Virus record (IMG/VR): IMGVR_UViG_3300022602_000313
Span: 1 to 28,903 of that record
Reading direction: 5' to 3' (one strand)
Origin: a virus
Length of the DNA: 28,903 nt
Shown: in pieces, positions 1 to 6,530 of the stretch
Layout of the letters: every line of letters starts with the position of its first letter
Position numbering within the stretch: the stretch's first letter is position 1
Notes under the pieces: model-generated
Told to the model about the DNA's origin: nothing
Seen by the model: the letters and a program-made list of their open reading frames with translations, nothing else
Database searches by the model: none
Program-made: the position numbers and the translations under genes

Positions 1-98
1 AAAGTATGTTCTTGACCATTAGGTAGTTTGGCATTAACCGAAATACAGCTATCCCATTTTTGTACTACCCATTCCCCTTGTGTGTGATTACTTTTCAT
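1..98 (-). CDS. HTxGxW-type phage protein, 5' fragment
   Basis: This is a leftward gene cut by the window edge. It starts at the ATG read from 98 to 96 and its first 32 residues are visible, beginning MKSNHTQGEWVVQKW. The start is preceded by an A-rich stretch, the usual start context in this window. The HTQGEW beginning matches the HTPGPW/HTQGEW type of small uncharacterised protein that I know from many Bacteroidota and other phages; its function is unknown. It is divergent from the early operon that starts at 255. A TAGTTTTG box read on the minus strand (131-124) lies about 25 nt upstream and could be its promoter. Confidence 0.6.
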   Translation of the reverse strand, partial: MKSNHTQGEWVVQKWDSCISVNAKLPNGQEHT

Positions 99-123
99 TT
101 TTTTATTTTTTAGTGTGATGATG

Positions 124-131
124 CAAAACTA
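124..131 (-). promoter_or_regulatory. Possible -7 box for the leftward gene
   Basis: Read on the minus strand this is TAGTTTTG, which fits the Bacteroidota -7 consensus TAnnTTTG. No TTG lies at the usual 17-23 nt upstream, so this is only half of a consensus promoter. It sits in the 156-nt AT-rich divergent gap between the two operons. Confidence 0.35.
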
Positions 132-200
132 AGGGTATTTATTGGAATTATTAAATAAATATTGTTAAAGTTTTAAAATAAAGTTTAACAAATAAAATTG

Positions 201-230
201 TTGCTATTCCAAATTATACCTATATATTTG
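201..230 (+). promoter_or_regulatory. Bacteroidota-type promoter of the early operon
   Basis: A TTG at 201-203 is followed after 19 nt by TATATTTG at 223-230. This matches the consensus TTG-N17-23-TAnnTTTG used by the Bacteroidota primary sigma factor. Transcription would start near 235, leaving about 20 nt of A-rich leader before the ATG at 255. A second TTG at 198-200 (spacer 22) is an alternative. It is the most complete promoter match I found in the window. Confidence 0.65.
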
Positions 231-254
231 CAACAGATTAAAAAAGAAAAAAAA

Positions 255-440
255 ATGAAAGGTAAAGATTTAATAGTAGGCTCTATAATAGAAGCATTAA
301 ATGGAGTTAAAATCTGGGAAAGAAAAACAATCACACGGGTTAGTGATAAATATGTATGGTTTAATAATAGCGGCTACGCAAGAATAGCTAAAACCACATT
401 TGACAATTACCCACAATTATATAGAATTATCTCACTTTAA
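255..440 (+). CDS. Small hypothetical protein, first gene of the early operon
   Basis: A 61-residue protein beginning MKGKDLIVGSIIEALNGVKIW. I chose the ATG at 255 because it follows a run of about 14 mostly A bases and lies just downstream of the TATATTTG promoter. The frame remains open further upstream to a TTG, but that start would lie at the promoter itself. The sequence is mixed and partly basic, with one cluster of aromatic residues (YVWF, about residues 33-36) and no motif I recognise. As the first gene of the rightward operon it could be an early regulator, but nothing in the sequence shows that. Confidence 0.6.
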   Translation: MKGKDLIVGSIIEALNGVKIWERKTITRVSDKYVWFNNSGYARIAKTTFDNYPQLYRIISL

Positions 441-455
441 TTAAACACTAATAAT

Positions 456-710
456 ATGATAGCAGGAGAACAATTAGATTTAGCCAATAGAAAATTGGTA
501 GCATTAAAGCCTAAAGTAAAACTTTGTGATATTGAATATCTTACAAAGCGTGGCGAATTAGGTAAGCCGAAAGTGTGCAGCAACCCTACTTACTATAAGT
601 ATATTAACGGGAACGGCACAAACGAAAACTTGGCGCAAGTTATTTACCGTGAACTTTCAAAAGTTATGAAGGCTCGTGGCGTTGATGTAGATTCATTACT
701 TAACAATTAA
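456..710 (+). CDS. Small hypothetical protein
   Basis: An 84-residue protein starting MIAGEQLDLANRKL, 15 nt after the previous stop. It is lysine-rich (pI likely basic). The middle part, with a KPKVCSNPTYYKY stretch, resembles a nucleic-acid-binding surface more than an enzyme, and the C-terminal third looks helical (NENLAQVIYRELSKVMKARG). I do not recognise a named family. Its place as second gene of the early operon, and the charge, would suit a small DNA-binding protein, but this is only inference. Confidence 0.55.
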   Translation: MIAGEQLDLANRKLVALKPKVKLCDIEYLTKRGELGKPKVCSNPTYYKYINGNGTNENLAQVIYRELSKVMKARGVDVDSLLNN

Positions 711-723
711 ATAAATAAAAAAA

Positions 724-1119
724 ATGAGACAGATAATTTTCAAAGCAAAACGAGTAGATAACGGAGAATGGGTAGAGGGGTTTTACGAGTACAATAAAGA
801 TGATGATATGCACTTCATCAGGACTTATGAAAACAGGGAAACGATAGAGGTTGTACCCGAAATGGTTTGCCAATATAGTTGGATAACCGATTGTAAAGAT
901 ATAAAGATATTTGACGATGATATTAGGAAAGATAATGAAGGTACTAAATTTAGAATTTATCGCACTTTTGGCGGCTTTGTTATTAAGGCTAGATATTGTA
1001 TGAGTGATATTAAAGACTTGGTATCTGGAGACGAATTAATATTCAAAAGTTTATCCGACCCACAACTTGCAGACTGGTTAATAAATGATACTATTCACGT
1101 TTACAACATTCACGACTAA
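724..1119 (+). CDS. YopX-like phage protein
   Basis: A 131-residue protein whose pattern fits the YopX family. It opens with a short beta-rich FKAKRVDNGEWVEGFY segment, has a VVPEMVCQYSWITDC segment at about residues 43-57 (the family's typical 'PETVGQYTGLxD' element), then the KIFDDDI 'IYEGDIV' equivalent at about 61-67, and ends with IHVYNIHD, matching the usual 'GNIYE' end. YopX proteins are common in phages of Firmicutes and Bacteroidota and have no established biochemical role. The start lies after an A-rich leader (aataaaaaaa). Confidence 0.8.
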   Translation: MRQIIFKAKRVDNGEWVEGFYEYNKDDDMHFIRTYENRETIEVVPEMVCQYSWITDCKDIKIFDDDIRKDNEGTKFRIYRTFGGFVIKARYCMSDIKDLVSGDELIFKSLSDPQLADWLINDTIHVYNIHD

Positions 1120-1129
1120 CCCCTAACCC

Positions 1130-1222
1130 ATGCTACTACGAACGATTGCCGCAATGATAGCATATACAATTAAATGCTATGTGACGGCTAACCACATAGA
1201 CGATGATATTATTAACTTTTAA
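1130..1222 (+). CDS. Possible 30-residue peptide
   Basis: A short frame coding for MLLRTIAAMIAYTIKCYVTA plus ten more residues (NHIDDDIINF) fills the gap between the YopX-like gene and the HD gene. The first 20 residues are hydrophobic enough for a weak membrane segment and the end is acidic. There is no A-rich stretch before the ATG (it follows ctaaccc), which weakens the case. It may be spurious. Confidence 0.3.
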   Translation: MLLRTIAAMIAYTIKCYVTANHIDDDIINF

Positions 1223-1233
1223 AAAATAAAATT

Positions 1234-1731
1234 ATGGATTACGCAATTAAAGCACACGCTGAAACAAATCACTTTTACGACAAGTATTTACCTTATGATT
1301 TTCACCTAAGAATGGTTGTAAGGAATGGGGAAAAATTTATACATTTAGTTTCAAATGATAATCAAGAAAGTGTTATTAATGGGTGTTGGTGTCACGACCT
1401 TATTGAAGATACTAGACAAAGTTATAACGATGTACTTGAAAATACATCTTATGAAACGGCTGAAATAGTAAGGGTTTGCACTAATTTAACAAGGGGAAGA
1501 AATAGGGCTGAAAGAATGCCCGATTGGATTTATAAAGACATTAAAGAAACCCCTAATGCACTATTTGTAAAGCTATGCGATAGGATTGCTAATTGTCAAT
1601 ACAGCAGAATGACGGGTAGTAGTATGTTTACTAAATATCAAAAGGAACACGCTCACTTTAAAGAAATGCTTTATACCAAAGGTTATCTTCAAGTAATGTG
1701 GGATTACTTAGAAGAAGTCCTTTATTCGTGA
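1234..1731 (+). CDS. HD-domain phosphohydrolase, MESH1/SpoT-hydrolase-like
   Basis: A 165-residue single-domain protein with the residue pattern of the metal-dependent HD hydrolases of the RelA/SpoT/MESH1 group. His24 is in YDFHLRMV, His54-Asp55 and Glu58-Asp59 are in CWCHDLIEDT, and Asp116 is in KLCDRIANC. In MESH1 and SpoT these positions hold the Mn ion and the catalytic water that removes the 3'-pyrophosphate of (p)ppGpp. Its length is close to that of MESH1-type small hydrolases, and no synthetase or regulatory domain is attached. The start follows aaaaaataaaatt. A host-control role, lowering alarmone levels during infection, is an inference. Hydrolysis of another nucleotide is possible. 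Confidence 0.75.
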   Translation: MDYAIKAHAETNHFYDKYLPYDFHLRMVVRNGEKFIHLVSNDNQESVINGCWCHDLIEDTRQSYNDVLENTSYETAEIVRVCTNLTRGRNRAERMPDWIYKDIKETPNALFVKLCDRIANCQYSRMTGSSMFTKYQKEHAHFKEMLYTKGYLQVMWDYLEEVLYS

Positions 1732-1787
1732 CGGCGGTACAGATGCCAAATGATATGGAGTTATAAACCCATTAAATATAAGAAATT

Positions 1788-1952
1788 ATGAAACACACCT
1801 TCCCTCTCGGTCACAAATTCGGGGGTAATAAAAAGAAACCTTATAGGACTAAACAAGTAGGAGTAAGAGTGCCAGAGAGCATACATAGTGAGGTAGTTGC
1901 CCTAGTTAAGAAATATGTTAAAGAAATGTTAAAGTCAAAAGAAATATTGTAA
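1788..1952 (+). CDS. Small ribbon-helix-helix-like protein
   Basis: A 54-residue basic protein that starts MKHTFPLGHKFGGNKKKPYR. The second half reads QVGVRVPESIHSEVVALVKK, the familiar beginning of ribbon-helix-helix-type DNA-binding proteins: a short strand (VGVRVP) followed by a helix with alternating hydrophobic residues. The ATG is preceded by ataagaaatt. Proteins like this are common in the early regions of phages and may regulate them. Only one helix after the strand is obvious, so an intact RHH fold is not certain. Confidence 0.55.
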   Translation: MKHTFPLGHKFGGNKKKPYRTKQVGVRVPESIHSEVVALVKKYVKEMLKSKEIL

Positions 1953-1980
1953 ATACTATTATTTGTATTCAAAATATACA

Positions 1981-1988
1981 TATCTTTG
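1981..1988 (+). promoter_or_regulatory. Possible internal promoter (-7 box)
   Basis: TATCTTTG matches TAnnTTTG and lies 41 nt before the ATG at 2030, in the only sizeable gap (77 nt) of this part of the operon. A TTTG at 1962-1965 is 15 nt upstream, shorter than the usual 17-23 nt, so the upstream half is imperfect. It could drive the 2030 gene and bet. Confidence 0.4.
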
Positions 1989-2029
1989 TCCTATCAAAGC
2001 AATTAAGCGGAGAGTTAAAAAGAAAAAAA

Positions 2030-2281
2030 ATGAATACGGAAACAGTTTACGCTAATTTAAGAAATGAACTTTTAAAAGTTCGCAGTAATGTTAACGATGT
2101 TATTATTTCTGATAATAGAAGTAAAAACAAGCAAATAAAACCATGTGATTATACTACATTCCTAAGTTCTGAAAATAAAGAATATTTGGAAATGTTTGCA
2201 AGGTTGCAAAATGTTTCTATTAATACAGTTTGTTTTAGAATTACAAGTTTTTTATTCGATGAGTTTATTCAATTTAATTAA
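2030..2281 (+). CDS. Hypothetical protein
   Basis: An 83-residue protein starting MNTETVYANLRNELLKVRSN. The ATG follows a strong A-rich leader (gagttaaaaagaaaaaaa). The C-terminal half, about residues 47-80, looks like two amphipathic helices (NKEYLEMFARLQNVSINTVC and RITSFLFDEFI), a layout reminiscent of small RHH or helix-turn-helix proteins, but no diagnostic motif is present. A GC-rich hairpin follows 9 nt after the stop codon. Confidence 0.5.
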   Translation: MNTETVYANLRNELLKVRSNVNDVIISDNRSKNKQIKPCDYTTFLSSENKEYLEMFARLQNVSINTVCFRITSFLFDEFIQFN

Positions 2282-2290
2282 CCCCTAACA

Positions 2291-2309
2291 GGGCGGCTAA
2301 CAACCGCCC
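2291..2309 (+). terminator. Intercistronic hairpin without T-run
   Basis: GGGCGG (2291-2296) pairs with CCGCCC (2304-2309) across a 7-nt loop, 9 nt after a stop codon. The following bases (actaattt) lack a U-tract, so it is more likely a partial terminator or mRNA-stabilising hairpin than a full terminator. Similar hairpins follow bet and ssb. Confidence 0.45.
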
Positions 2310-2324
2310 ACTAATTTAGAAAAA

Positions 2325-2453
2325 ATGCAACAACTACGCCAAATAATACACGAAGCACGCACGCAACTACAACCACCGCCGACAGTACAGGCTATTCTAA
2401 TAGTCGCAATGGCTTTAGCAATACTGTTCATTGGTGCAGCAACAGGTAATTAA
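2325..2453 (+). CDS. Small single-pass membrane protein
   Basis: A 42-residue protein that starts MQQLRQIIHEARTQLQPPPT and ends AGATG-like with a hydrophobic helix (VQAILIVAMALAILFIGAA, about residues 21-39). The N-terminus is polar and the ATG follows tttagaaaaa, a typical A-rich context. One membrane span with a short soluble head is clear from the sequence. It sits just before bet. Its function is unknown; small early membrane proteins of this kind can be superinfection-exclusion or host-takeover factors, but nothing shows that here. Confidence 0.55.
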   Translation: MQQLRQIIHEARTQLQPPPTVQAILIVAMALAILFIGAATGN

Positions 2454-2479
2454 TTTTTAACAATAAAAAAAAGAAAAAA

Positions 2480-3226
2480 ATGAGTACAGAAATCGTAAAG
2501 GCTACAACAGCCGAAGTATCAACAGTAACCGAGCAGGAACTTATCGGGCATCTTGAAAATTTAGGTTTAGTAAACAAACTAACCGCAGGGGAAAAAAGCA
2601 CTTTTATTGCTATCGCAAAGGCTTTTAATCTTAACCCTTTTAAGCGTGAAATTCACGTTAGTAAGTACGGCGATAAGGCTAGTATAATTACGGGCTATGA
2701 AGTGTATATTAAACGTGCAGAACGTACGGGATTGTTAGACGGTTGGGAGTGTGTAACTACGGGCAGCGTTGCACAAGGTAACTTAAAAGCTACTTTAACT
2801 ATTTACCGCAAAGATAGAAACCGTCCCTTTATTTGGGAGGCTGACTACAACGAATTTGTACAAAAGACAAGTAGTGGAAGTGTTACTCAATTTTGGCAAA
2901 AGGCTTCTTTTATGATAAAGAAAGTAGCTATATCACAAGGTTTTAGACTTTGTTTTAGTGATGAGTTGGGGGGTATGCCTTACACTAAAGAAGAAATGCC
3001 AGAACAATCAACAGAGGACGTTACTTATACTCCAGTAGAAGCACCACAGCCACAAATAGCGGCCAAAAAGAAGCTAACCGAAGCAAAGTATAAGCAAGCC
3101 TTAGAAGGCGTTAAAACAGGCGCAACGTTGCCAAATAGTGATGTTAGTTTCTTCACGTTCTTAACTACTGAATGCGAATTAACAACCGAGCAACTAATAG
3201 AAGTAAACGCTGCTTATCCTCTATAA
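2480..3226 (+). CDS. bet: RecT/Bet-family single-strand annealing protein
   Basis: A 248-residue recombinase of the RecT/Redbeta superfamily that anneals complementary single strands during phage recombination and replication. Family signatures are visible: the helical N-terminal part with IAKAFNLNPFKREIHVSKYG (about residues 45-64), the ITGYEVYIKRAERTG segment (about 69-83), the LTIYRKDRNRPFIWEADYNE strand region, and FWQKASFMIKKVAISQGFR (about 139-157). The C-terminus (about 165-248) is variable, with Pro/Gln/Lys-rich linker sequence. The ATG follows aaaaaaaagaaaaaa. SSB and a coiled-coil protein follow in the same operon, as is common for this module. No partner exonuclease of the lambda Exo or RecE type is visible. 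Confidence 0.85.
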   Translation: MSTEIVKATTAEVSTVTEQELIGHLENLGLVNKLTAGEKSTFIAIAKAFNLNPFKREIHVSKYGDKASIITGYEVYIKRAERTGLLDGWECVTTGSVAQGNLKATLTIYRKDRNRPFIWEADYNEFVQKTSSGSVTQFWQKASFMIKKVAISQGFRLCFSDELGGMPYTKEEMPEQSTEDVTYTPVEAPQPQIAAKKKLTEAKYKQALEGVKTGATLPNSDVSFFTFLTTECELTTEQLIEVNAAYPL

Positions 3227-3234
3227 TTTTAACA

Positions 3235-3258
3235 GGGTGCAGCCTAATAACTGCACCC
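3235..3258 (+). terminator. Intercistronic hairpin after bet
   Basis: GGGTGCAG (3235-3242) pairs perfectly with CTGCACCC (3251-3258) over an 8-nt loop, 8 nt after the bet stop. The sequence after it is ataaatta, without a U-run, so it is probably a partial terminator or an mRNA 3'-end stabiliser. Confidence 0.5.
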
Positions 3259-3275
3259 ATAAATTAAACAAAAAA

Positions 3276-3609
3276 ATGAAACATTTTAAATTAACATCGG
3301 AAAGTAAGGTAAACGCATTTGGCTTTACATTGTTTAGAATTGAATTAACCGTTGACTGTAAATGAGGTAAAGCGGGGGATAAAGGTGTATGGCGATGCTT
3401 TTGACAAATCACCACTTCAAATACAAGGCACTAGACATTTTGTAAATGAGTGTAAAAAAGGTTATTTAAAAATAGGCTGTAAAGAATTTACTTTTGAATA
3501 TTGGAAAGAAAACTTTGAAAGTATTGGTAAAGCAAATAACTATACCGACAAAGAAATTAAAGAATATTCATCATATATTGACTTGGCTATATCACTTTCA
3601 AAATTATAA
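3276..3609 (+). pseudogene. Collapsed beta-helix-repeat phage gene
   Basis: The first frame (3276-3365) encodes a 29-residue start, MKHFKLTSESKVNAFGFTLF followed by RIELTVDCK, then TGA. Past the TGA the same frame reads GKAGDKGVW, which resembles the family's usual FGxKGDKGGW element. A different frame then carries VYGDAFDKSPLQIQGTRHFV and a long C-terminal part. In proteins of this kind from Bacteroidota phages, as I recall them, the N-terminal element, a run of VYGNA-type beta-helix repeats and the KSPLQIQGTRHF end lie in one frame. I infer that the repeat region was lost with a change of frame, leaving two fragments. Confidence 0.55.
3352..3609 (+). CDS. C-terminal domain fragment of beta-helix-repeat protein
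   Basis: An 85-codon frame without an ATG. The first possible starts are the TTG at 3352 and the GTG at 3385. It contains VYGDAFDKSPLQIQGTRHFV, a cysteine pair (NECKKGYLKIGC), and the helical end YWKENFESIGKANN through YIDLAISLSKL. The conserved appearance suggests that it was recently under selection. It overlaps the end of the 29-residue N-terminal frame by 14 nt, so translational coupling from that frame could still produce it. Otherwise it is the 3' half of a broken gene. Confidence 0.45.
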   Translation: MTVNEVKRGIKVYGDAFDKSPLQIQGTRHFVNECKKGYLKIGCKEFTFEYWKENFESIGKANNYTDKEIKEYSSYIDLAISLSKL

Positions 3610-3614
3610 ACAAA

Positions 3615-3797
3615 ATGCAACTACTACAACAAGAAGTAATATCTCAGTACATTGAAGAAATGCCAATAGGCAGACCACCACGCAAAGAGCAAAGCAAATG
3701 GGCGGCGAAGATTGAAATAGCAAACAATTACACGATAGAGCAGTTAGAACAATTAGAGTATCAATATCAACAACATTTGAAGTATGGAAAAGAGTAA
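3615..3797 (+). CDS. Small hypothetical protein
   Basis: A 60-residue protein starting MQLLQQEVISQYIEEMPIGR. It contains a PIGRPPRKEQSKW segment, basic and proline-rich, followed by a Gln/Glu-rich helix (about residues 35-56). The start follows aacaaa. It overlaps the next gene by 14 nt, which implies translational coupling. I recognise no family. Confidence 0.5.
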   Translation: MQLLQQEVISQYIEEMPIGRPPRKEQSKWAAKIEIANNYTIEQLEQLEYQYQQHLKYGKE

Positions 3798-4023
3798 CCT
3801 TTACGACATTTACACCACCAAAGCCCGTGAAATGCGGATTAACTTTGAAAGTGCTAAGAAGTTGCAATGTCCATTAACACACCCACTATTTAAGACAGTA
3901 ATAAGGGATATTATCAACATAGATACTCCCACCGAATTACTAGCACCACTAAACAAACTTGCACATACTTTAGTTGCAGAGTATGACAAGGATTTAAACG
4001 CAACGATAATAAGTAAAATTTAA
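3784..4023 (+). CDS. Small hypothetical protein
   Basis: A 79-residue protein starting MEKSNLYDIYTTKAREMRIN. It looks entirely alpha-helical, with moderate hydrophobicity (for example TELLAPLNKLAHTLVAEYDK at about residues 51-70) and one cysteine near residue 29. It overlaps the previous gene by 14 nt and ends 3 nt before the next ATG, so it is tightly packed in the operon. No function can be assigned. Confidence 0.5.
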   Translation: MEKSNLYDIYTTKAREMRINFESAKKLQCPLTHPLFKTVIRDIINIDTPTELLAPLNKLAHTLVAEYDKDLNATIISKI

Positions 4024-4026
4024 AAA

Positions 4027-5118
4027 ATGATTACACAATTAATGGCATTACCTACCGAAGTAAATGAACTAGCGGTAAAAGTATCGGCTAACAAACAAGC
4101 CGAAGTGCAAACAATCCTTACCCAAATATTTACGGGTACTGATAATTGGGAAAAACAAGTAGATAACATTGAAGTGAAAGACATTCACGATAAAATGAGT
4201 ATTCAACTTGCAGACGTTGCTCGTAAAAATGCAAAGACCGCACGACTATCAGCAGAGAAAATATTTGATACTAAGCGTGAAGAAGTTCAACAACTTAAAG
4301 CGGAGTTTGACATCGAGGATAAACTTTGGCTAAAGGCTAAACAGGTGATGCAGATTAAATTCAAGGCTATCGAAGAAAAGGCTGAATGGAAAGCAAACTT
4401 TGTTAAGCGTTATGAGGCAGAACAAAAGGAGTTGCGCACTCAAACAAGGATTGCGCAGGTGGCTCAATATGCTGAGATAAACCGAATTGAGTTTGAGAAT
4501 ATGGGTGATGATAGTTTCAACACCTTTATAGGTGGCTTAAAGTCTGCACACGAAGCAAAGATTGCAGAAGCTAAACGCATAGAAGAAGAACGTATTGCCA
4601 AAGAAAAGGCTGATGCAGAAGAAAGAGAAAGGCAGCGTTTAGAAAATGAAAGACTAAAAAAAGAGGCTCAAGAACGTGAAGCAGCTATTGCAGCAGAAAG
4701 AAAGGAAAATGAACGTAAGGCAGCTATTGAACGTGAAAAACAACGTATTGAAGCAGAACGTTTAGCAAAAGAAAATGAAGCTAAATTAAAGCAAGAACGT
4801 GAAGCAAGAGAAAAGGCAGACCTGCAAGCAGCAGCTAAACTGAAAGCAGAACAAGAAGAAAAGGCAAGAATTGAAGCAGAACTAAAAGCTAAAAAGGATG
4901 CAGAAAAAAAGGCTGAAAATGAAAGATTAGCAGCAGAACTACAAGCAAAAAAAGAAGCAGAAAAATTAGCCAAAGCCCCTGTTAAAAAACAACTTACTCT
5001 TTGGGTTGATAGTTTTACTATACCTATATTATTTGCAGAACACGACAAAGCAAAAGACATAGCTGCAAAATTTGAAGCATTTAAGAACTGGGCTAAAAAA
5101 GAAATTGAATTACTTTAA
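4027..5118 (+). CDS. Long coiled-coil protein of the bet/ssb module
   Basis: A 363-residue protein. Residues 1-180 are helical with a mixed composition. Residues about 180-315 form an almost continuous charged coiled coil (runs such as RIEEERIAKEKADAEERERQ), rich in Ala, Glu, Lys and Arg. A short compact C-terminal part (LTLWVDSFTIPILFAEHDK and the end KNWAKKEIELL) follows. It resembles TolA-like sequences by composition only; there is no membrane segment. Proteins of this build occur next to RecT and SSB in phages and may be scaffolds or nuclease partners, but no biochemical role is established to my knowledge. Its ATG follows tttaaaaa. Confidence 0.65.
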   Translation: MITQLMALPTEVNELAVKVSANKQAEVQTILTQIFTGTDNWEKQVDNIEVKDIHDKMSIQLADVARKNAKTARLSAEKIFDTKREEVQQLKAEFDIEDKLWLKAKQVMQIKFKAIEEKAEWKANFVKRYEAEQKELRTQTRIAQVAQYAEINRIEFENMGDDSFNTFIGGLKSAHEAKIAEAKRIEEERIAKEKADAEERERQRLENERLKKEAQEREAAIAAERKENERKAAIEREKQRIEAERLAKENEAKLKQEREAREKADLQAAAKLKAEQEEKARIEAELKAKKDAEKKAENERLAAELQAKKEAEKLAKAPVKKQLTLWVDSFTIPILFAEHDKAKDIAAKFEAFKNWAKKEIELL

Positions 5119-5128
5119 AAAGTTTAAA

Positions 5129-5944
5129 ATGAAAGCAAGTAAAGAATTAGTAAAACACCTATCAGCGTGTTTATGGTATGCAAATGAAGAATCTATAAGT
5201 CAAATTTTAGAATCATTCGGTGGCAACCCCTTGGATGAAAACCCATCTACTAAACACCCTATCGAGTTAGTAAATGAGTGTTACCCTAATGGGTGGTGTG
5301 TAGAAAAGTGTGACGAAGTAATAAAAGACATAAATAGTTTTTATGGTGCTACTTTTTTGGGAGAATGTAATTTTTATGGGCAAATATATAGAAGCTATTT
5401 TGCATCTAATTCAAGTTGGGAAATTATCATCACCCGTTCCGAGTATATGGCTATTACGAGACCACAAGAAGTTGAAAAATGGCAACCTAAAGTAGGCGAT
5501 TTAGTAGAGATGTACGGTGATAATGAATCGTACGGGGTTTTTAAAGGCGAATACAGCCATACTACAAAATATGGTTTCCATTACATTAAAGGGAATGATG
5601 CCATTGGGTGTAAGAATATTCGTCCTGCTTCTAATGGTGTACACATAGAACAACCGAAGCCTGAACCAACACAAAGGATTGAATCTTTAGAGAAAAGTAG
5701 AAAAGAATTGTTTACTAATCAAAGTAATATTTTTAGTAGGCTAGCACATCTGGAATCACTTGAATTAGCACACGCTATTGCCACACTTCAAGATTGCGTA
5801 AATGATTTAGATAGTAGGTTGAAACTATTAGAGGCAAACGAAGCCCCAACACTAAAACGCAATTTATCACTAGATAATACCGAACAAGAGTATTTAACAC
5901 CACAAGAACAATTCAGACATAACCAATGGAGGCAACGAAAATAA
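5129..5944 (+). CDS. Hypothetical protein with small beta domain and coiled coil
   Basis: A 271-residue protein. I chose the ATG at 5129 (MKASKELVKHL) because it follows aaaagtttaaa and lies after the previous stop; an upstream in-frame ATG at 5072 would overlap the preceding gene. The N-terminal 120 residues contain several Cys and Trp. A segment at about residues 122-165 (PKVGDLVEMYGDNESYGVFK and beyond) has the look of a small SH3-like beta barrel, and residues about 182-250 form a coiled coil. No enzyme motif is visible and I do not recognise the family. Confidence 0.55.
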   Translation: MKASKELVKHLSACLWYANEESISQILESFGGNPLDENPSTKHPIELVNECYPNGWCVEKCDEVIKDINSFYGATFLGECNFYGQIYRSYFASNSSWEIIITRSEYMAITRPQEVEKWQPKVGDLVEMYGDNESYGVFKGEYSHTTKYGFHYIKGNDAIGCKNIRPASNGVHIEQPKPEPTQRIESLEKSRKELFTNQSNIFSRLAHLESLELAHAIATLQDCVNDLDSRLKLLEANEAPTLKRNLSLDNTEQEYLTPQEQFRHNQWRQRK

Positions 5945-6093
5945 CCCCTACACTATCGCTATTAATAACAGATACTAGCGTAGTATTTACCGACAACACA
6001 AACTACCCATTTATTGAAATTGTAGCAATACCTATTGAGATGTGGGAGGATATTAACAATTTTGTAAACAGTAAGGCTACTTTACAGCCGTAA
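5926..6093 (+). CDS. Small hypothetical protein
   Basis: A 55-residue protein starting MEATKITPTLSLLITDTSVV, overlapping the previous gene by 19 nt and ending 5 nt before ssb. It contains beta-like stretches and an EMWEDINNFV helix near the end. The tight spacing on both sides supports its being translated by coupling. No family is recognised. Confidence 0.5.
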   Translation: MEATKITPTLSLLITDTSVVFTDNTNYPFIEIVAIPIEMWEDINNFVNSKATLQP

Positions 6094-6098
6094 GTATA

Positions 6099-6479
6099 AT
6101 GAATAAAGCAACATTTACAGGTAATCTTGGCGCAGATGCTATCATAAAAGATGCCGCAGGAAAAAAGGTTTTAGAGTTCAATATTGGTGTAGCAGTAGGT
6201 AGTAAAGACCAACCTCAAACGTTATGGGTAAAGTGTAGCCGTTGGAGTGAAAAGACAGCAATAGTAGACTATCTAAAGAAAGGTACTAAGGTGTTAGTTT
6301 ATGGCGATGTAGGACTACAAACTTACACCAACAAAGAAGGCAAAGAAGTTAGTATTTTAGTACTTAGAGTAGATAATATTGAACTACTTGGAAGTAAGGT
6401 AGAAAGTGCCAATACGGCATCAGCCCCTACACCACAGGCAGCGGCAGCCACAGCCCCACCAGATGACCTTCCTTTCTAA
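6099..6479 (+). CDS. ssb: Single-stranded DNA-binding protein
   Basis: A 126-residue SSB. The OB fold covers about residues 1-103: MNKATFTGNLGADAIIKD, the LEFNIGVAVGSK strand, LWVKCSRWSEKTA (the region of the conserved W-x-C-x-x-W), YLKKGTKVLVYGDV, and LRVDNIELLG. A Pro/Ala-rich linker leads to the acidic tip DDLPF, the site by which SSBs recruit partner proteins. It protects single-stranded DNA and works with Bet, the helicase and the primase in phage replication. It lies in the early operon 5 nt after the previous gene and is followed by a strong hairpin. Confidence 0.92.
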   Translation: MNKATFTGNLGADAIIKDAAGKKVLEFNIGVAVGSKDQPQTLWVKCSRWSEKTAIVDYLKKGTKVLVYGDVGLQTYTNKEGKEVSILVLRVDNIELLGSKVESANTASAPTPQAAAATAPPDDLPF

Positions 6480-6494
6480 TGTATTTCCCAACCG

Positions 6495-6521
6495 GGCTGC
6501 TACCATCACAACGTAGCAGCC
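6495..6521 (+). terminator. Hairpin after ssb
   Basis: GGCTGCTAC (6495-6503) pairs perfectly with GTAGCAGCC (6513-6521) over a 9-nt loop, 15 nt after the ssb stop, followed by tttaatt. The stem is strong and the U-run is short, so it is a weak or partial intrinsic terminator. The next ATG is only 9 nt downstream. Confidence 0.55.
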
Positions 6522-6530
6522 TTTAATTAA

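Noticed and set aside
4668-5060. Serine/alanine-rich minus-strand open frame of 130 codons
   Set aside because: It is the antisense shadow of the coiled-coil repeats of the 4027-5118 gene; Lys/Glu codons read backwards give Phe/Ser. No start context.
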